Positions 13,651 to 25,890 of a stretch of DNA of 64,000 bases are shown piece by piece. The first letter of the stretch is position 1; each line of letters begins with the position of its first letter. The notes under the pieces are model-generated. The model was not told where the DNA came from. It saw only the letters and a list, made by a program, of their open reading frames with translations, and ran no database searches. The position numbers and the translations under genes are program-made. Source of the DNA: Adiantum capillus-veneris (lineage: Eukaryota > Streptophyta > Polypodiopsida > Polypodiales > Pteridaceae); assembly GCA_014529385.2 (NCBI GenBank), contig CM043968.1:30641513-30705512 (forward strand), in the 5' to 3' direction.

Positions 13651-14124
13651 ACTAAACTCAAACCTAAACCATATAGGCATAGGATTTATAGTTGGCATCT
13701 TATTCCCCGTGTTTGAGAAGCATAGCCCCAACCATAAATTCTTGAGTATAGTAAGAGATTTATAATTAATTAAAATGTAGTCTTGTAAAAAGTGCTCGAT
13801 TGATCAGGTTCCTGCATCTAGTCACCAAGGGACATGGCATCCTAGTACACACTCAACCATAAGTGGAGAAACCATACTTCACATACCATGTACATGTGAT
13901 GAATACATGTGTATTACAAAGGAGTAATAACAACAAGAGGAGGCAATTAATGTGAGCAAAATCACAAATTAAAGAAGAATTTTATGCCTTAATTACCCAT
14001 GCATGCATACATAGCACACTTGCATACATGCATACCTAACTAATTATAGATATTCCTTCATATGCTTATTCTAGAGATGGATAAGCTTAGGTAGATAGAT
14101 TTGAATCTTAAGCACAAATGTTTT

Positions 14125-14240
14125 TGGAGGTATGAACACCAAAGAGATTTAACTCAATGGTTAGCTACCATGTAGTTAAGCATGATAAGGAGAACACTAC
14201 TCAGATTGGTGACCTCTTGGGAATTTTCGACGCTAAGCAA
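14125..14240 (+). pseudogene. 5S rRNA-like relic
   Basis: AGTTAAGCATGA at 14174-14185 matches the 5S box A region (AGTTAAGCGTGC). GATTGGTGACCTCTTGGGAA at 14204-14223 matches the box C region (GATGGGTGACCTCCTGGGAA) at the correct spacing. The upstream part (GGAGGTATGAACACCAAAG) is weakly similar to the 5S start. Many substitutions make it non-functional as rRNA. It could be a 5S pseudogene or the head of a 5S-derived SINE. Confidence 0.6.
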
Positions 14241-15762
14241 ATAGTTGTGCCTTGTGCATAGCAAACGGCACTAACGAAGCCTTTGCAACCCAAATCTTAG
14301 TATGCCAATGCATTAGGAAGAGAATGAGGTCCAAGAGGGCCCCTTTATTTGACGGTTTAAGAGAGTCAAACTTTTAGACTCAAGAAAGAAATCAAAGGAT
14401 GGCTTTTGAATTCAAATAGGCAAAATGGCTAGGTTGTTTGAAAGCAATTTTTCCCCCAAAAGTGAAATCTAAAATCTAGTAGGTAAACCCATATCATGTG
14501 ACATATTTGCAAAAAGAGCTCGATGTGTAGATCACAGATCTATAAATCTCTGCTCAAATCCAAGAGCTTATGTAGGAGCTATAGAAGGCCAAAAATCTAA
14601 AAATTATCCATCCCCCTTTCTTGGGGGAAAATTGCATCCTTTGACCACTCTTACACACCCACCATTCTTGCACACATGGTGTGCACCAATTCGTTAAAAT
14701 GTTAATCACTTCCATAATCTCATGGCAAATAAAGAGGCCCTCCTAGACCCCATCCTCTTCCTATTGACTATGCCTTGGTCGCTACCTTAGTTGATTTCTT
14801 TGGAGGAGTCCAAGGGGGAAAAGGCGGCAAGCCCGAGTGACAAGATTATAGGTTTGATGAGGTCTCATTGGTAACCATATAGCACTTTACTGTGGAGCTC
14901 ACTTGCTCTCCCTCCTAAGCTCTCCACCCACCCCTTTACATATAGACCTCTTACGTTTGCTAATTTCAATACATGATTTTTAATTATTTGCCTCTTGCGT
15001 CTCTATATTGGTTGCACATCCTTTGCGCCTCTATTTCTCACATTGTCGACTTGTCTTCCCTTTCTTTTGGCTATGGATCAATCTTGAACTTTTGTTGATT
15101 TGAAGCTCTATTCTCTCAAAAAATTTAGGGCCAAAAAAATTTCAACGCCTACTTTCCTAAGAGTAGGTGCTCTCTAAGCCTCCCCCTTACCCTAAGGTTT
15201 GTACCATAAATCGAACATAAGTTATGCATCCAATGTCTAATTTCTAAACTGATATATTATTTTGGCTATAGCACTCAATCATGCTCCAAAATTCAAAATA
15301 TGTAAACTCAATTGAATGTAAAAATAACTCAGGTGCATTACATTGGCAGCAACATTTCTTATTATGTAGTTAATTTACAAGAGAGATGCATACATGTGAG
15401 ACTTCCCAATGGTTGTTGATTTTTGCCCAAGAAAGTGAGACACTTACCTAATCTCATCAAGGATTTGATTTTCACTAGGAAATGTAGGTGATTGTGTCGA
15501 TCTTACATGCTTTGGCAATGTCACTTGAAAAATTCAAAGAGGATCTTCAATCTCCGCAAAGGAGACCACCAGTATGGTACACTTTATTCTTTAAAAATGG
15601 CTATAGTTGACCGAGGGCCTTGTTGTATGTCTACTTCAATAGCCAAATACCTCTTTGTGGCATAGCTAATTAGGACCTTTGAATAAAAATGGAGTGAAAT
15701 CTTTATCTTGTTTGAGTTATGTGTTTGTTCTCAACTTTTAGATTTTGCATTGTTTGTATGAT
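14241..15762. other. Intergenic AT-rich DNA, nothing recognised
   Basis: No open frame over 60 codons with any recognisable motif, no terminal repeats and no RNA gene were seen. Confidence 0.55.
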
Positions 15763-15786
15763 GGGGGGGGGGGGGGGGGGGGGGGG
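15763..15786. repeat. Poly-G run of 24
   Basis: An uninterrupted run of 24 G. The downstream DNA (AAATAAGTATAGCACATGAG) resembles the inner flank of G/C-run repeats near 30450 and 41180. Confidence 0.9.
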
Positions 15787-16092
15787 TTGTGACCCCAAAT
15801 AAGTATAGCACATGAGTTCAAAACAAGGGGTTTTTTATTGGGTAAATTTTGAAAAATTAATAGAGTAACATTTATTAAACTCCTAGAGGGCAATGGAATA
15901 GCTTGCTCCACCCAACCTGTGTTAGCCCCCTTATAGACTAGTCGAGCCTCGTCGTGCTCTGTTCCCACTAGGGGCCTACTTGTCTGGCTTACCCTAAAAT
16001 CATGTGCTTTCTTTTATAGGAGTTTTCTCGAGTACAAGTACACGGAAGGTAGATAGGGGCGGGGAAGTCTAGAAAAAAGAGATTATAGGGGG

Positions 16093-16151
<59 letters not shown>

Positions 16152-16586
16152 AAGAACATTTAGAAGAGGAGGGCAATGAAGGGGAGGCAAAGAGTATAAG
16201 AAGCAAAAGTGGGAAGGGTAGGGAAGATAGAGCAAGAGGACCAGCAGTAGGCGTGAGGGGAAGCAATAAGAGGGAGAGATAGCCTGAAAGACACTGTAGA
16301 GTGGAAATAGAGTGATAGACACTGAGAGTTATGAAGGTGAGCAATCTGTAGAGCGGAAGAGAGAGATATACCCCAAGTGTGAGATACAAAGGGAGGAGAG
16401 AGAAAGTTGGGCATACCGAGAGCAAGAATCCATCCAAAGCAATCAATTGAAGGGCGATAATATCAGAACTTGGACAGTCACCAAATCACCAAAATACTAC
16501 AACAGTGTTTTATAAAGACGAACAATTAAAGAGTAGAGAGAGAGAGATTACTATTAATCAATACACAATCTATGGGGAGCAATTTG

Positions 16587-16590
<4 letters not shown>
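15787..16590. other. Intergenic, with (GA)n at 16096-16150
   Basis: A (GA)n tract of about 27 units is followed by purine-rich degenerate DNA to about 16420. No gene is supported; the open frames here come from the purine bias. Confidence 0.6.
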
Positions 16591-16636
<46 letters not shown>

Positions 16637-17510
16637 CATTATCGCCCTTGGAGGTCACATATGACCCATGGGACTAAAAAAAGATCGTTACAACGGGGTT
16701 TTTAAAGAGATACATATCAGTTAGGGACTGAGGGTCCATTGGAAGTAAAAAGAGGAAAAGGAAAATAGAAGATCCCAATGGGGTTCAAGAGACGGAGATG
16801 CCGGTTTAGGGGTTCGAAACTACTGGGTGATGGCTTTACCGCCTCGTTAGACAGCCCATTTACCTTGTTTATGAGCTTCATGTATCTTCGTGAGCTCACA
16901 TAAGTTTGAGTTGTTGTGGAGTCAGTTCCTCGAAAATCCAAAGCGTTCTTCCCCTGAGAAGGAGAGATTGTTGGAGTAGTTTCATCCGTGCTTCTTTGTC
17001 CTTGAATGTAAGGATACACTGTTGGGGTGGAATTGCCTTGTTCGTGTCATTGATCCAGGAGATGGAATCGGGCTTGATGTAGATTGGTTGGAGAATATCA
17101 TTGCGCTTGGTGATGGCTTCTTCGAGTGTGTCTTTTTTGGTGCACCATGGGGAGTTGAGCCCTCCAATCCTGACCTTGAGGCCAAGAGACTCTTGCCGTC
17201 GGTTTTCTTGTAGCACTTTTTGTATTTGTGCATCCAGCTTCTTGTTAGTTACCTCATGTAGTTCTTTTTGTACCGCCATGACAATGTCGACGAGGGAAGC
17301 TTCGACTTTATGAGCTTTTGCAAGTAAACCTTGACTCTCTGTTTCTTTTGCTTCCTCAAGCAAATGCAAGCGTTGTTTAAGCGACACATTCTCCTTGATT
17401 AGCTCTTGGATTTGCGTCTCCAAGGTTGTAATCCATGCATCTTAACAGGCGAAAGGGTCTTTTTTGGAGCAACCGCCATCGCAAGAAAGCTCTTGCGGCT
17501 CTATGCTAGA
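16591..17510 (-). mobile_element. Repeated coiled-coil / L1-ORF1-like element, copy 1
   Basis: The minus-strand frame 17423-16896 encodes an N-terminal Glu/Leu/Lys-rich coiled coil (from METQIQELIKENVSLKQR), then QESLGLKVRIGGL, PWCTKKDTLEEAI, LQPIYIKPDSISWIND and ILTFKDKEARMKLLQQS, ending IFEELTPQQLKLM. The coiled coil followed by an RRM-like part and a ThrPro motif resembles L1-type ORF1 proteins; this is inference. The frame breaks near 16900, then noncoding DNA runs to a (GA)n tract (16591-16632), which reads (TC)n at the element's 3' end. A second copy with the same order lies at 24480-25410. Confidence 0.6.
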
Positions 17511-18019
17511 GTACTAGGGGAAGACATGATCAACCCCCTTGTGTGAGTGGTTAGGGCCGTCAAAACAGAGTAGGACGTTTGTACCTCGTCAAGAAACCAG
17601 ACTGGGTGAACCAGTTCTTACTGTGATTTGCTTGTCAGGAGCTAGGCAGTTGCATTCTTCAACACCAAAGTAAACGGGTGGGAGTAATGTCGAGTGAGCC
17701 AGGGACTAAAACTCACACAGCGCCCAGGAAAACACACACAGCGCTTGCGAGGACTGCCGTGTTGGAGCCCGTCAGACCCGGAATGCTATTTTTGGCCTCT
17801 GCTCTAGAAACACCGAATTGCTGTGTTGGAGCTCGTCAAATGAGGCATGCTATGTTGGAGCCCGTCAAACAGGACTGTTGTGCTGGGCCTCGCTGGGCTG
17901 CTGTTGATTGAAGGGGGGGGGGGGGGGGGGGGGAGGGTAGGCTACTCTTAACGCCTCCCACAGGGCTGCCCCTTGCCCTGGGGGGGCACAGGAGAGCAGT
18001 TCACGTTCGAGCTGCAGCT

Positions 18020-18050
<31 letters not shown>

Positions 18051-18300
18051 TTGTAGAGACAGTTCAAGATTAGGTGGAAGTTCGGAACAATCACAGCAAT
18101 TATGCAATTAATGGTAACAAGTAACAATCAACCCAAAAAGGAGATACAAGCACCGTTAAAGGGAACCTAAAGAAGAGAGGCACGAGGCAAGAGAAGAGGA
18201 CCCACTGAGGAATCTATTGTGATGGGAAAGCTTGGTGGAGACCGAAAGCTAATCGAATTGGGGGCTAGGAAAGAGTGTGCAGCAAGTGATTTTTAAGTGC
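17511..18300. other. Intergenic; imperfect tandem units, poly-G and (GA)n
   Basis: Three imperfect units beginning TGTTGGAGCYCGTCA occur at about 17760-17880. A run of 21 G lies at 17913-17933 and a (GA)n tract at 18021-18046. An 81-codon plus-strand frame at 18297-18542 has no recognisable motif. Confidence 0.55.
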
Positions 18301-18539
18301 GGTTTGGTTTGAGGCGACGGGAGCCATTAACTAAGGATAGAGACTCCCCAGATAAGGTTTGCACCTTGAGGAAGAATATTAGTAACAATGACTGGGATTT
18401 GCCACACACTGCTTCTTTGCCTTCTTCAAGTACTTCGCTTAGTATTAAAAAAATAGTGAACCTTTGCCAAAATTCCTGGTTTTTAGGTGTTGATCATGTC
18501 AAGGCTTCCTTTGATGCTACTTATTTCCAAGGCTTTGGC

Positions 18540-21500
18540 TGATCATGTCGATTTGGTGAGCCGATTAGCCATATCGAAATGTTGGCATGTAGGGCAATCC
18601 ACCTTGACTACTGTGACCCTGGGTGAACCGAAGTGAAATTCAAAGGGTGCCACTGCCTCTAGTCCAAAGGCTAACTAAAATGGAGAGTGTTGGGTTGTGG
18701 CTTTGAAAGCAGTCCGATATGCCCATGTAGCACTTAAAACTGTTGTTGGCCAAGATGTCGGGTGAAGGTGGAAGGTTTTGTGAAGCAATGAGAGAAGGAC
18801 TTTATTAGTGCTTTTATGCTTGACCATTGGCCCGAGGAGGAGAGTGAGAGCATGACTTCCTATGAAAGATTTTGTACCTAGCAAAAAGGTTGGCCAACAA
18901 CTCATTTACAAAGTGGGTGCCTTGACCACTAGTGATTTCCAAAGGAGAGCCAAACTTGCAAAAGATGTTTTCATACAAAAAAAATCCATTGTGGCTGAGT
19001 TGCAATCATAAGTTGTTGCTACCTCTGCCCATTTGATAGCATAGTATGTGGAAACCGAAAGATATCTTCTATTTCCTGGTTGGCCAATAGGGTTGGTTGG
19101 CCCAACAAAATCTATACCCCACTTCTCAAAGGGAAACCATGCCAAAGAGAACTGCAAGGGGTGGCTAGCTCGGCGAGTTGGTTTTAGAGCACACCGTTGG
19201 CATGGATTACATGAACGAGCATATATGCATTGCATTTCGAAACATGGATGGCCACCACAACCTAGTATGTAGATTGCGATGGGTGGTGATGTTCCCTCGG
19301 TAGTGGCCACCTATGCTGCCAGAGTGAGCGTCTTCCAAAATGGTTTGAAGTTCATGTGGCATGACACAGCGGCAAAGAATCCCATCTGCCACACTTTTGT
19401 AGAGTGTGGCGCCAATCATGGTGTAGGGATTGCTTTTGATAAGCAATCTCCTCTTTTGTAAGCTCGACGGATCTGTTGGGGATAAGAACCTGTGGACAAA
19501 AGAGCAAAACATCCGAGTACCAATCTGTGACAGTGTCCACCTTAAAAAGAAAATTGTCAAGGAGGTCATCTTCTACTCATGTAGATGGTTCCCCTGACTC
19601 AATCCGAGAGAGATGGTCGGCCATCTCATGCTCCTTGTCGGGGCGAAGGACAAACTCAAAGTCAAACTCTTGAAACAACAATAACTCAGTAATAACCACC
19701 TCCAAACACATTCAACTACTTGAGGCTTGTTGAGGAGATACTTGAGAGCCTGGTGGTCAGTTATTACTACAAAATGGACACCCAGAAGATAACGCCTAAA
19801 CTTTTGCAGAGCGTAGACAATGGACAAGCCCTCTCTTTTAGTGGTATTGTAGTTTCTTTCTGCCTTTGTGAGTAGCCAACTTGCATAGCAAATAGGTTGG
19901 TTTAACTTTTACTCCTTGCTAGAGGCTGGGTAAGGACTGCTCCTACAGTTGTGATACTAGCATCAATGTGCACATGGAAAATGAGTGACCAATCAGATGT
20001 GACTAAGATGGGGGCATGTGTGAGGCGTTTCTTCAAATAGTTGAAGGCTAATTCTTTGACAGAGGTCCACTGTAAAGGTTGGGTTGGACTAGTGAGACGA
20101 GACAAAAGCTTGGCAATATCAACATACATTCTAATAAACCGTCGGTGGTAGCCTATGTGGCCTACAAAGCTCTACACTCCTTTGGGAGTAATTGGCCTAG
20201 GCATGCGTAAGATGGCTATAACTATAACTTTTTTGGGGTCAGCAGGGGCAAGCCCTTTAGCAAATACAATATGGCCCAACATAGTGCCTTGGGTGACCAT
20301 GAAATGACACTTATTAGGGTTGAGTTCTATTTTCCGTGGGCAAAGAGAGGTTTTGAGCTATTCTTTGGGCTCGTGTGAGTACTCTACTAGTGCTTGAGCT
20401 TTCTTGAGCCAAGGTAGAAGGTGAAGGTGAAGGGTGAGGAGTGAGGACATGAGTGGATGGTGAGGGCAAAGTGGATAAAATGGGATCTTGTGAAGTAAGC
20501 ATAGAACTTACCGAGATCATGTTGAGAGAATAAGATGGGCGTTGTTTTGGGAAATCTCTCGTGTAGTGATCTTTGGCATCTGGACAATGTCTGCATGGTG
20601 GAGCCCCTTCTGGTAGGGATCATCTAGTTTGGTAGTGACCATATTCACTACACCTGTAGCACATCATCGATCGGTTGGCTAGTCAAAGGGTTGGTGGGAC
20701 ATGGAGGGTGAGGTGGCGTAGGGGGACACATTAGGTACAGTAGGAGATGGTAACAACGGTGGGGATGTACTAGGAACTAAGATGGTAGCCCAAGGTGAAC
20801 CAGTCAAGGGATCTATGAGAGTTGTGCTCCCATTGTGCTCATGTGCATGGTTGAGGCCAAGTTGTGGTGTAGGTGATGGACACCCTTCAGATGCTAACAA
20901 TCCTTGGCCTCATGACCGCCTTTACCACAAAACTAACAATGGACCATCATAGGACATTCTTGAGGTGGGTGGTCGGAGTTGTTGCAATTTCCGCACCATA
21001 CATGGGCCTTGGTCTCTTGTTGTGCTTTCAGGTCTTCTAGTTGTGCCACCATATATATCTACTCAAATGATTGAGTCGATGTTGCTAATGATGTCTTTTC
21101 CTCCTGTAGTACCCTCTGCAGCTTAAGGGTTTCTAACTCTCTTTTGAGAGCCAAAAGGGTGTTAGCAATAGGGTCATTCATAAGAACAGCAGGCAAAGAG
21201 TTACCTAAGTGGTTGGAAAATTGTATTATGGCCTTTTCAATTATGGTGGCAACCGTGAAAAAATCATCCATTGTAGCTTTAGCCCGCAAGGTTTCTCGAA
21301 GCTCTTGTTGAGTCAAAGTAGGCAAGGCCTTCTCCACCCACTTCTTGACCATGAAATCTCTGGTTGTTGGAGTAATCTGGCTACAAGGGATCTAGATCAT
21401 GTCATCAATTCGGTAAAGGTTTCCCCAACTCCAAGCTTTCCAGCTGGTCCAAGGCCTTCTCCCTATAGTCGTACAGTGAAGGCCGCTTTGAGGGCATTTC

Positions 21501-21990
21501 AATTGGCGAAGTGGCCCTGGGCCCTGTGCAAACTGACTATACCACTTGTTGCCCAGTCCCTCTAGGGTGGAGGGGAAAAGCACGATATAGGCATCTTCTT
21601 GGTTTAGCCCATGGATTTGGCAGAGTGACAAGAACCGTCTCACATGGTTGACGACATCCTCCTTAGGAGATAGTCCCTTAAAAGTAGAAAACTTGATGCT
21701 GACCCTCGAGAGAAGGGTTGTCAATCCCTTCGCCATGGCATGCCTCATGAGAGAGGTGGAAGGTGGTTTCAGAGAAGAGGTTGGAGAGGGAGATGATGGT
21801 GGAGATGGTGAAGGTGACCTTTGTGCCTGAGGGCAAGGCTTGAGTGAAGGTAGAGGCAATGGTGTAGGCGAGGTGACATAAGGTGAGTACAAGTGACGAC
21901 GGTGATGAATATTCATAGGACTTCTTAGACGTGATCCACTTGACTTAGAGCGAGTAAGAGGCATGCATAGATGAAAAAATGCGGTTTCCT
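18540..21990 (-). mobile_element. Degenerate Ty3/gypsy retrotransposon, internal fragments
   Basis: Read on the minus strand from 21964: a Retrotrans_gag region (FKGLSPKEDVVNHVRRFLSL), CCHC zinc knuckles (CGNCNNSDHPPQEC near 20990, FCGKGGHEAKDC near 20930), the C-terminal part of reverse transcriptase (about 20340-20100), RNase H (VVITDHQALKYLLNKPQVVE near 19760) and integrase (FEKWGIDFVGPTNPIGQ, then FGSPLEITSGQGTHFVNE near 18930). Most of protease and the N-terminal half of reverse transcriptase are missing, and stops and frameshifts break every domain. No LTRs were identified. Gag is followed closely by the RT C-terminus, so a large internal deletion is likely. Confidence 0.82.
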
Positions 21991-22436
21991 AAATTTTAGG
22001 CTAAAATTTAAGGTAGGTGGTTGGATCCATTACAGCTGCTCATGGAACCCTAGAATGTGGCCACACTATTGGCTTGTCTCGATCTAATTTCCCAAGTGAC
22101 TGGGCTAGCTTGCAAGACCCAATAGAGTTGTCCCACCAGGCATGTCAAAAATGAGAGCAGCTGCAGATGGAAATGATGCACAATGCTCTCTAGTGGTGGG
22201 TTTCTTTGGGTGCAATTTGCATGTAGGCTAACAAGATAGCGCAAATCCAACAGACAATGCAGAACATGCAAATAGAACTCAACAATGATCTGAACAATGA
22301 ACAAGAACTGAAACAATAGACCATACAACTACAAGCCCTCAAAGGCAACACCTTGTACATAACCAAATGACCATACAGCGACAAATCGTAACTCTAATTC
22401 ACACATGCACATCCGTTATTATACATCTTTAATCAA

Positions 22437-22658
22437 TGTGAGTGCACATGTGCGTGCGTGCGCGGTGCAGTGCGTGCGGGGAAGGGGAGGAGCACAAGAC
22501 CGTTTGGGTGGAGCAACCTCGGGAAGTAACTCAAGTGAGTGAGGTGCTCCTTATTCTTATGTATAGAAAGAATAAGGAAGTGTGTATACACAGTGGGCGG
22601 GCGGCCGCGGACATTGGACGTTCGGCCTGGGCAAAGGCGTAGCGCCTTTACCCCAACA
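22437..22658 (-). repeat. Element A 3' LTR
   Basis: On the minus strand it starts TGTTGGGGTAAAGGCGC and ends at the TG/CA edge next to ATCAA. It is 222 bp and matches 30112-30341. Confidence 0.87.
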
Positions 22659-22671
22659 ATCTCCCACTTAA
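22659..22671 (-). other. Element A polypurine tract
   Basis: The minus strand reads TTAAGTGGGAGAT directly before the LTR start. The same tract, with small changes, precedes the 3' LTRs at 32737, 59757 and 31368. Confidence 0.75.
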
Positions 22672-22967
22672 AGGCGATGCACCGATAAGTGAGACCTACT
22701 AGCTAAACTACTAGTATGTACAAAAAAACAGGTGAGAGAGTCTCTCAACCTACGCCCACTGGCTCACTTGGTCGATCTACACGCAATCGTATCGGCTCAC
22801 TAGTAGGCTAGTATGTGTACCCACGCTAGAGCCTACATGTAAATTTCGCAGACTACTCTGTATGTTTTGCAAAGCTCCACGCTGCATCATGCTAATGTAA
22901 GTCATCGTACAGCTGACTATCCCTGTTGTAAATGCTCCCATTGCAGTTGCTAAATCGGGCCTCGACA
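22672..22967. other. Element A 3' untranslated region
   Basis: No frame is present. Words such as CCTACTAG, CTAGTATGTACAA and CTCTCAACCTACGCCCACT align with the equivalent region of element B (31385-31660). Confidence 0.55.
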
Positions 22968-23462
22968 CTATAACAAGTCAAACATGAGATGCCCGAACGC
23001 TGACAAAATCTTTACAAACCTAGCTGTACTCACCTTCTCTGTGCTATCTATAATCACTGCATCATCAGGACTACCGATCGCGTATGGATGTGTCAACACC
23101 GACACTGGGGAAGCTACGTCCCTCTCACCCATAGGCAAAACTGTGCGTCCTGGTAACAACTCATCAGCCTCTAGCATGAGCATGTCAAAAAACTTCATAT
23201 CTGTCAGCTCTATCTGTGTCTCTAGGGAGCAGACCTGCTCTACCTCTACATGCACAAAGTCTGACAACACTTGATGTGTCTCACTAGAGCACTACCGCTC
23301 TATCTCTGTCTCTACACAGTCTACCGGCACGTCCTGCATAGCTAAATGCTCTGTCTCATGAGCATGGTGGAGCTCACCTGCGAAAGAGACACGTATCGTC
23401 TCTCGCTCAAAGCATGCCAACAACAAAACTGAGACTATGCCGTCTTGAACATCAGACACATG
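22968..23462 (-). pseudogene. Element A ORF, C-terminal part
   Basis: Downstream of the CACTA insertion the frame continues with ACFERETIRVSFAGELH and an acidic segment, and ends near VKILSAFGHLMFDLL before the stop at 22968. Element B encodes LERETRRVSFADVLH and ends with VSSAFGLSCLTFWS. Similarity at both ends of this segment suggests a real, constrained protein region. It matches no retrotransposon domain I recognise. Confidence 0.55.
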
Positions 23463-23725
23463 CACTACAAGAGGTCCTTCAATGTAGCGACGCTCGTAGT
23501 GCGATGCTCAGATGGGAAAAAGCCCGGCATCGCTATGAGCATCTCTATGTAACAAAGACTATAGAGACGCCTATAGCGACGCTCATAAAGAGGATTATAA
23601 CGACACTCATTAGCGACGTCGACCCTGTAAAAATAATTTGAGAGCACTGAAAACTTAGATATGTAGATCTGTGTTTCGACGCCCTCTGCACAATAGGTAT
23701 ACCTGCCCCCTCCCCCCCCTCTGTC

Positions 23726-23729
23726 TCTC

Positions 23730-23762
<33 letters not shown>

Positions 23763-23798
23763 AGAGGAGGGAGAGCCAGGTATGCTCACTCCCTCTCC

Positions 23799-23852
<54 letters not shown>

Positions 23853-23932
23853 AGAGGAGGGAGAGCCAGGTATGCTCCCTTCCTCTCCTCTCTCTTATGT
23901 CCCCCCCCCCCCTCTCTCTCTCTCACACACAC

Positions 23933-23978
<46 letters not shown>

Positions 23979-24070
23979 GGAGAGAGAGAGAGAGAGAATA
24001 TACACACACATGCATAAACAAAGAACGCATACACACACACACACACATTGAGAGAGGTAGAGAGAGAGAG
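23726..24070. repeat. Compound CA/CT/GT/GA microsatellites with a duplicated block
   Basis: A (CA)n run followed by GAGGAGAGGAGGGAGAGCCA, GGTATGCTC and a CT-rich tail occurs twice (about 23734-23819 and 23820-23900), a tandem duplication of roughly 90 bp. Further CA, GT and GA runs follow to 24070. Confidence 0.85.
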
Positions 24071-24477
24071 ACCTAAATAAAGAGAGAGAAAGAGAGACAT
24101 AGAGAGAGAGAAAGAAATGAAATGAAATGATATATTTAACATCTTCAAAATGCCAAAATGACTTATGAGACCAATCCGATAAACTCCTTGTGGAATCTAA
24201 TGTCTGGGTACAAACATAAAAGTGAAGTAAAGTGGAAGACTAAAATCATCATCATCATCATCAATTTCCAACATTGGGCGTTGTCTGAGAAAGTAGTGCA
24301 TCGATCGGTGAAGAGCTTCATCAATGCCCACCTTTGTAAATAGACGTAATAGGCATCTCCCATATCCTGCTGGAGTAGTCCTGATCCTTTGACAGAGCCT
24401 CAATTAATCTTGTGGACATATAGCTCTCCTGAGCTCAATGGCTCTTTCAACTAATATATCTTATGAGAGAGTGAGTG

Positions 24478-24479
<2 letters not shown>

Positions 24480-24535
<56 letters not shown>

Positions 24536-25410
24536 AATTATCATCCACGGAGGTCATATATGATCCATGGGACCAAAAACACAACATTACAATAATTCCT
24601 TCTCAGTGTGGGCTGATACATATCAGTTAAGGACTGAGGGTCCATCAAGTGGGTAGAGTAGGAAAAAAGAGAGAACAAAAATCTAAGGGTCGGCTGAGGG
24701 GAGAGTCGGTTTGAGATTTTGAAATTCCTAGATGATCGCTTTGCCACCTTGGTAGATTGCCCATTTGCCTTGCTTACGTGCTTCGTGCATCTTCTTGAGT
24801 GAGCTCGCTTTACTCTTGAGTTGATTCATGGTCAATTCTTCTGCAGTCCAAAGCTTTTTTTCCTTGAGAAGTCGAGATTGACATAGCAACTTCATACGCT
24901 CATCTTTGTCCTTGAAAGTGAGTATGCAATGCTCAGGTGGCACATGTCTATGTGTATCGTTGATCCAAGCAACAGTTTCAGGCTTGATGTAGATAGGTTG
25001 AAAGAATGTCATTGAGTTGGTGATCGCTTCCTCAAAGGTGTCCTCTGTGGTACACCACGGTAAGTGTAGGCCCCCAATCCTGACCTTGAGGCCAAGAGAT
25101 TCTTGTAGCCGGCATTCTTACAGGGCCGCTTGTATCTTGGTGTCAATTTTCTTATGTGATTCTTTCTGCACTGCCATGACAGTATTGATGAGTGAGGCTT
25201 CGATTGTGTGTGCTTTTTCAAACAGAGCTTGGATCTCTACTTCCTTCGCATCTTCATGCTTTCGTAAACATTATTTGAGTCTCTCATTATCCCCGACGAG
25301 TTCTTGAATATGAGCCTCAAGGGTTGTGATTCGTGCTTCTGGCGGGCGGCGGGGTCCTTCCTTGGTGCCGCTGCCAGTCCAAGAAAGCTCTTGCGTGTAA
25401 TAGGGGTACC
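24480..25410 (-). mobile_element. Repeated coiled-coil / L1-ORF1-like element, copy 2 (inside CACTA-2)
   Basis: The minus strand encodes QESLGLKVRIGGL, PWCTTEDTFEEAIT, FFQPIYIKPETVAWIND, ILTFKDKDERMKLLCQS and LWTAEELTMNQLKS, ending QGKWAIYQGGKAII, in the same order as 16896-17423. The coiled-coil part has stops and frame changes. After the frame, both copies share a short noncoding tail (TGATACATATCAGTTA on the plus strand) and then a (GA)n tract (here 24481-24531). Target duplications were not found. Confidence 0.6.
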
Positions 25411-25589
25411 AAAGGATGACATCAGGCTACAGAAGGCAATTCCTGTTGAAACACACAGTGGTGCATTAGATCAAGGGCTTATTTTATTTAAATATTTTGG
25501 AGTGGAAGCTTTGCCATGCTCTGTGTGTCAGCGGGATAACAAAGAAAAATGATGTTTTTTTATGAGCAGAGATGGGACTTAGTTTTTGA

Positions 25590-25607
25590 CGAGATGAGAG
25601 AGGGGGG

Positions 25608-25657
<50 letters not shown>

Positions 25658-25666
25658 GAGAGAGAG
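25590..25666. repeat. (GA)n microsatellite in CACTA-2
   Basis: A G-run followed by about 30 GA units with one interruption. Confidence 0.85.
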
Positions 25667-25767
25667 TTTCTTGAACCAAATCTTGTACATTGATGAGCAG
25701 GGCACAAGTCGCAGCAGATCTTGGACCAAAACGACCTTAGATCAAGGCACAGGTTGCAATAGATCTT

Positions 25768-25890
25768 GTGGTGGCAGAACTCACTTACTTCGGCACGCTA
25801 CAAGAAGTTTTGAGGATAGACTTTCAAGGATTTTTTGTGGACTTGTTTGATGTGCAATGGTTCAAAATAAACAAAAGTGGGAGATCACTT
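25768..25890 (+). pseudogene. CACTA transposase fragment (DUF4216)
   Basis: LQEVLRIDFQGFFVDLFDVQ followed by WFKINKSGRS matches the DUF4216 tail of CACTA transposases and parallels FRRFEMFLLDVKWFKV in the CACTA at 1-5709. The frame then runs into retrotransposon-derived DNA. The rest of the transposase is absent. Confidence 0.6.

Noticed and set aside
18297-18542. 81-codon plus-strand frame next to the gypsy relic
   Set aside because: No recognised domain, and it borders decayed repeat DNA; too weak to call a gene.
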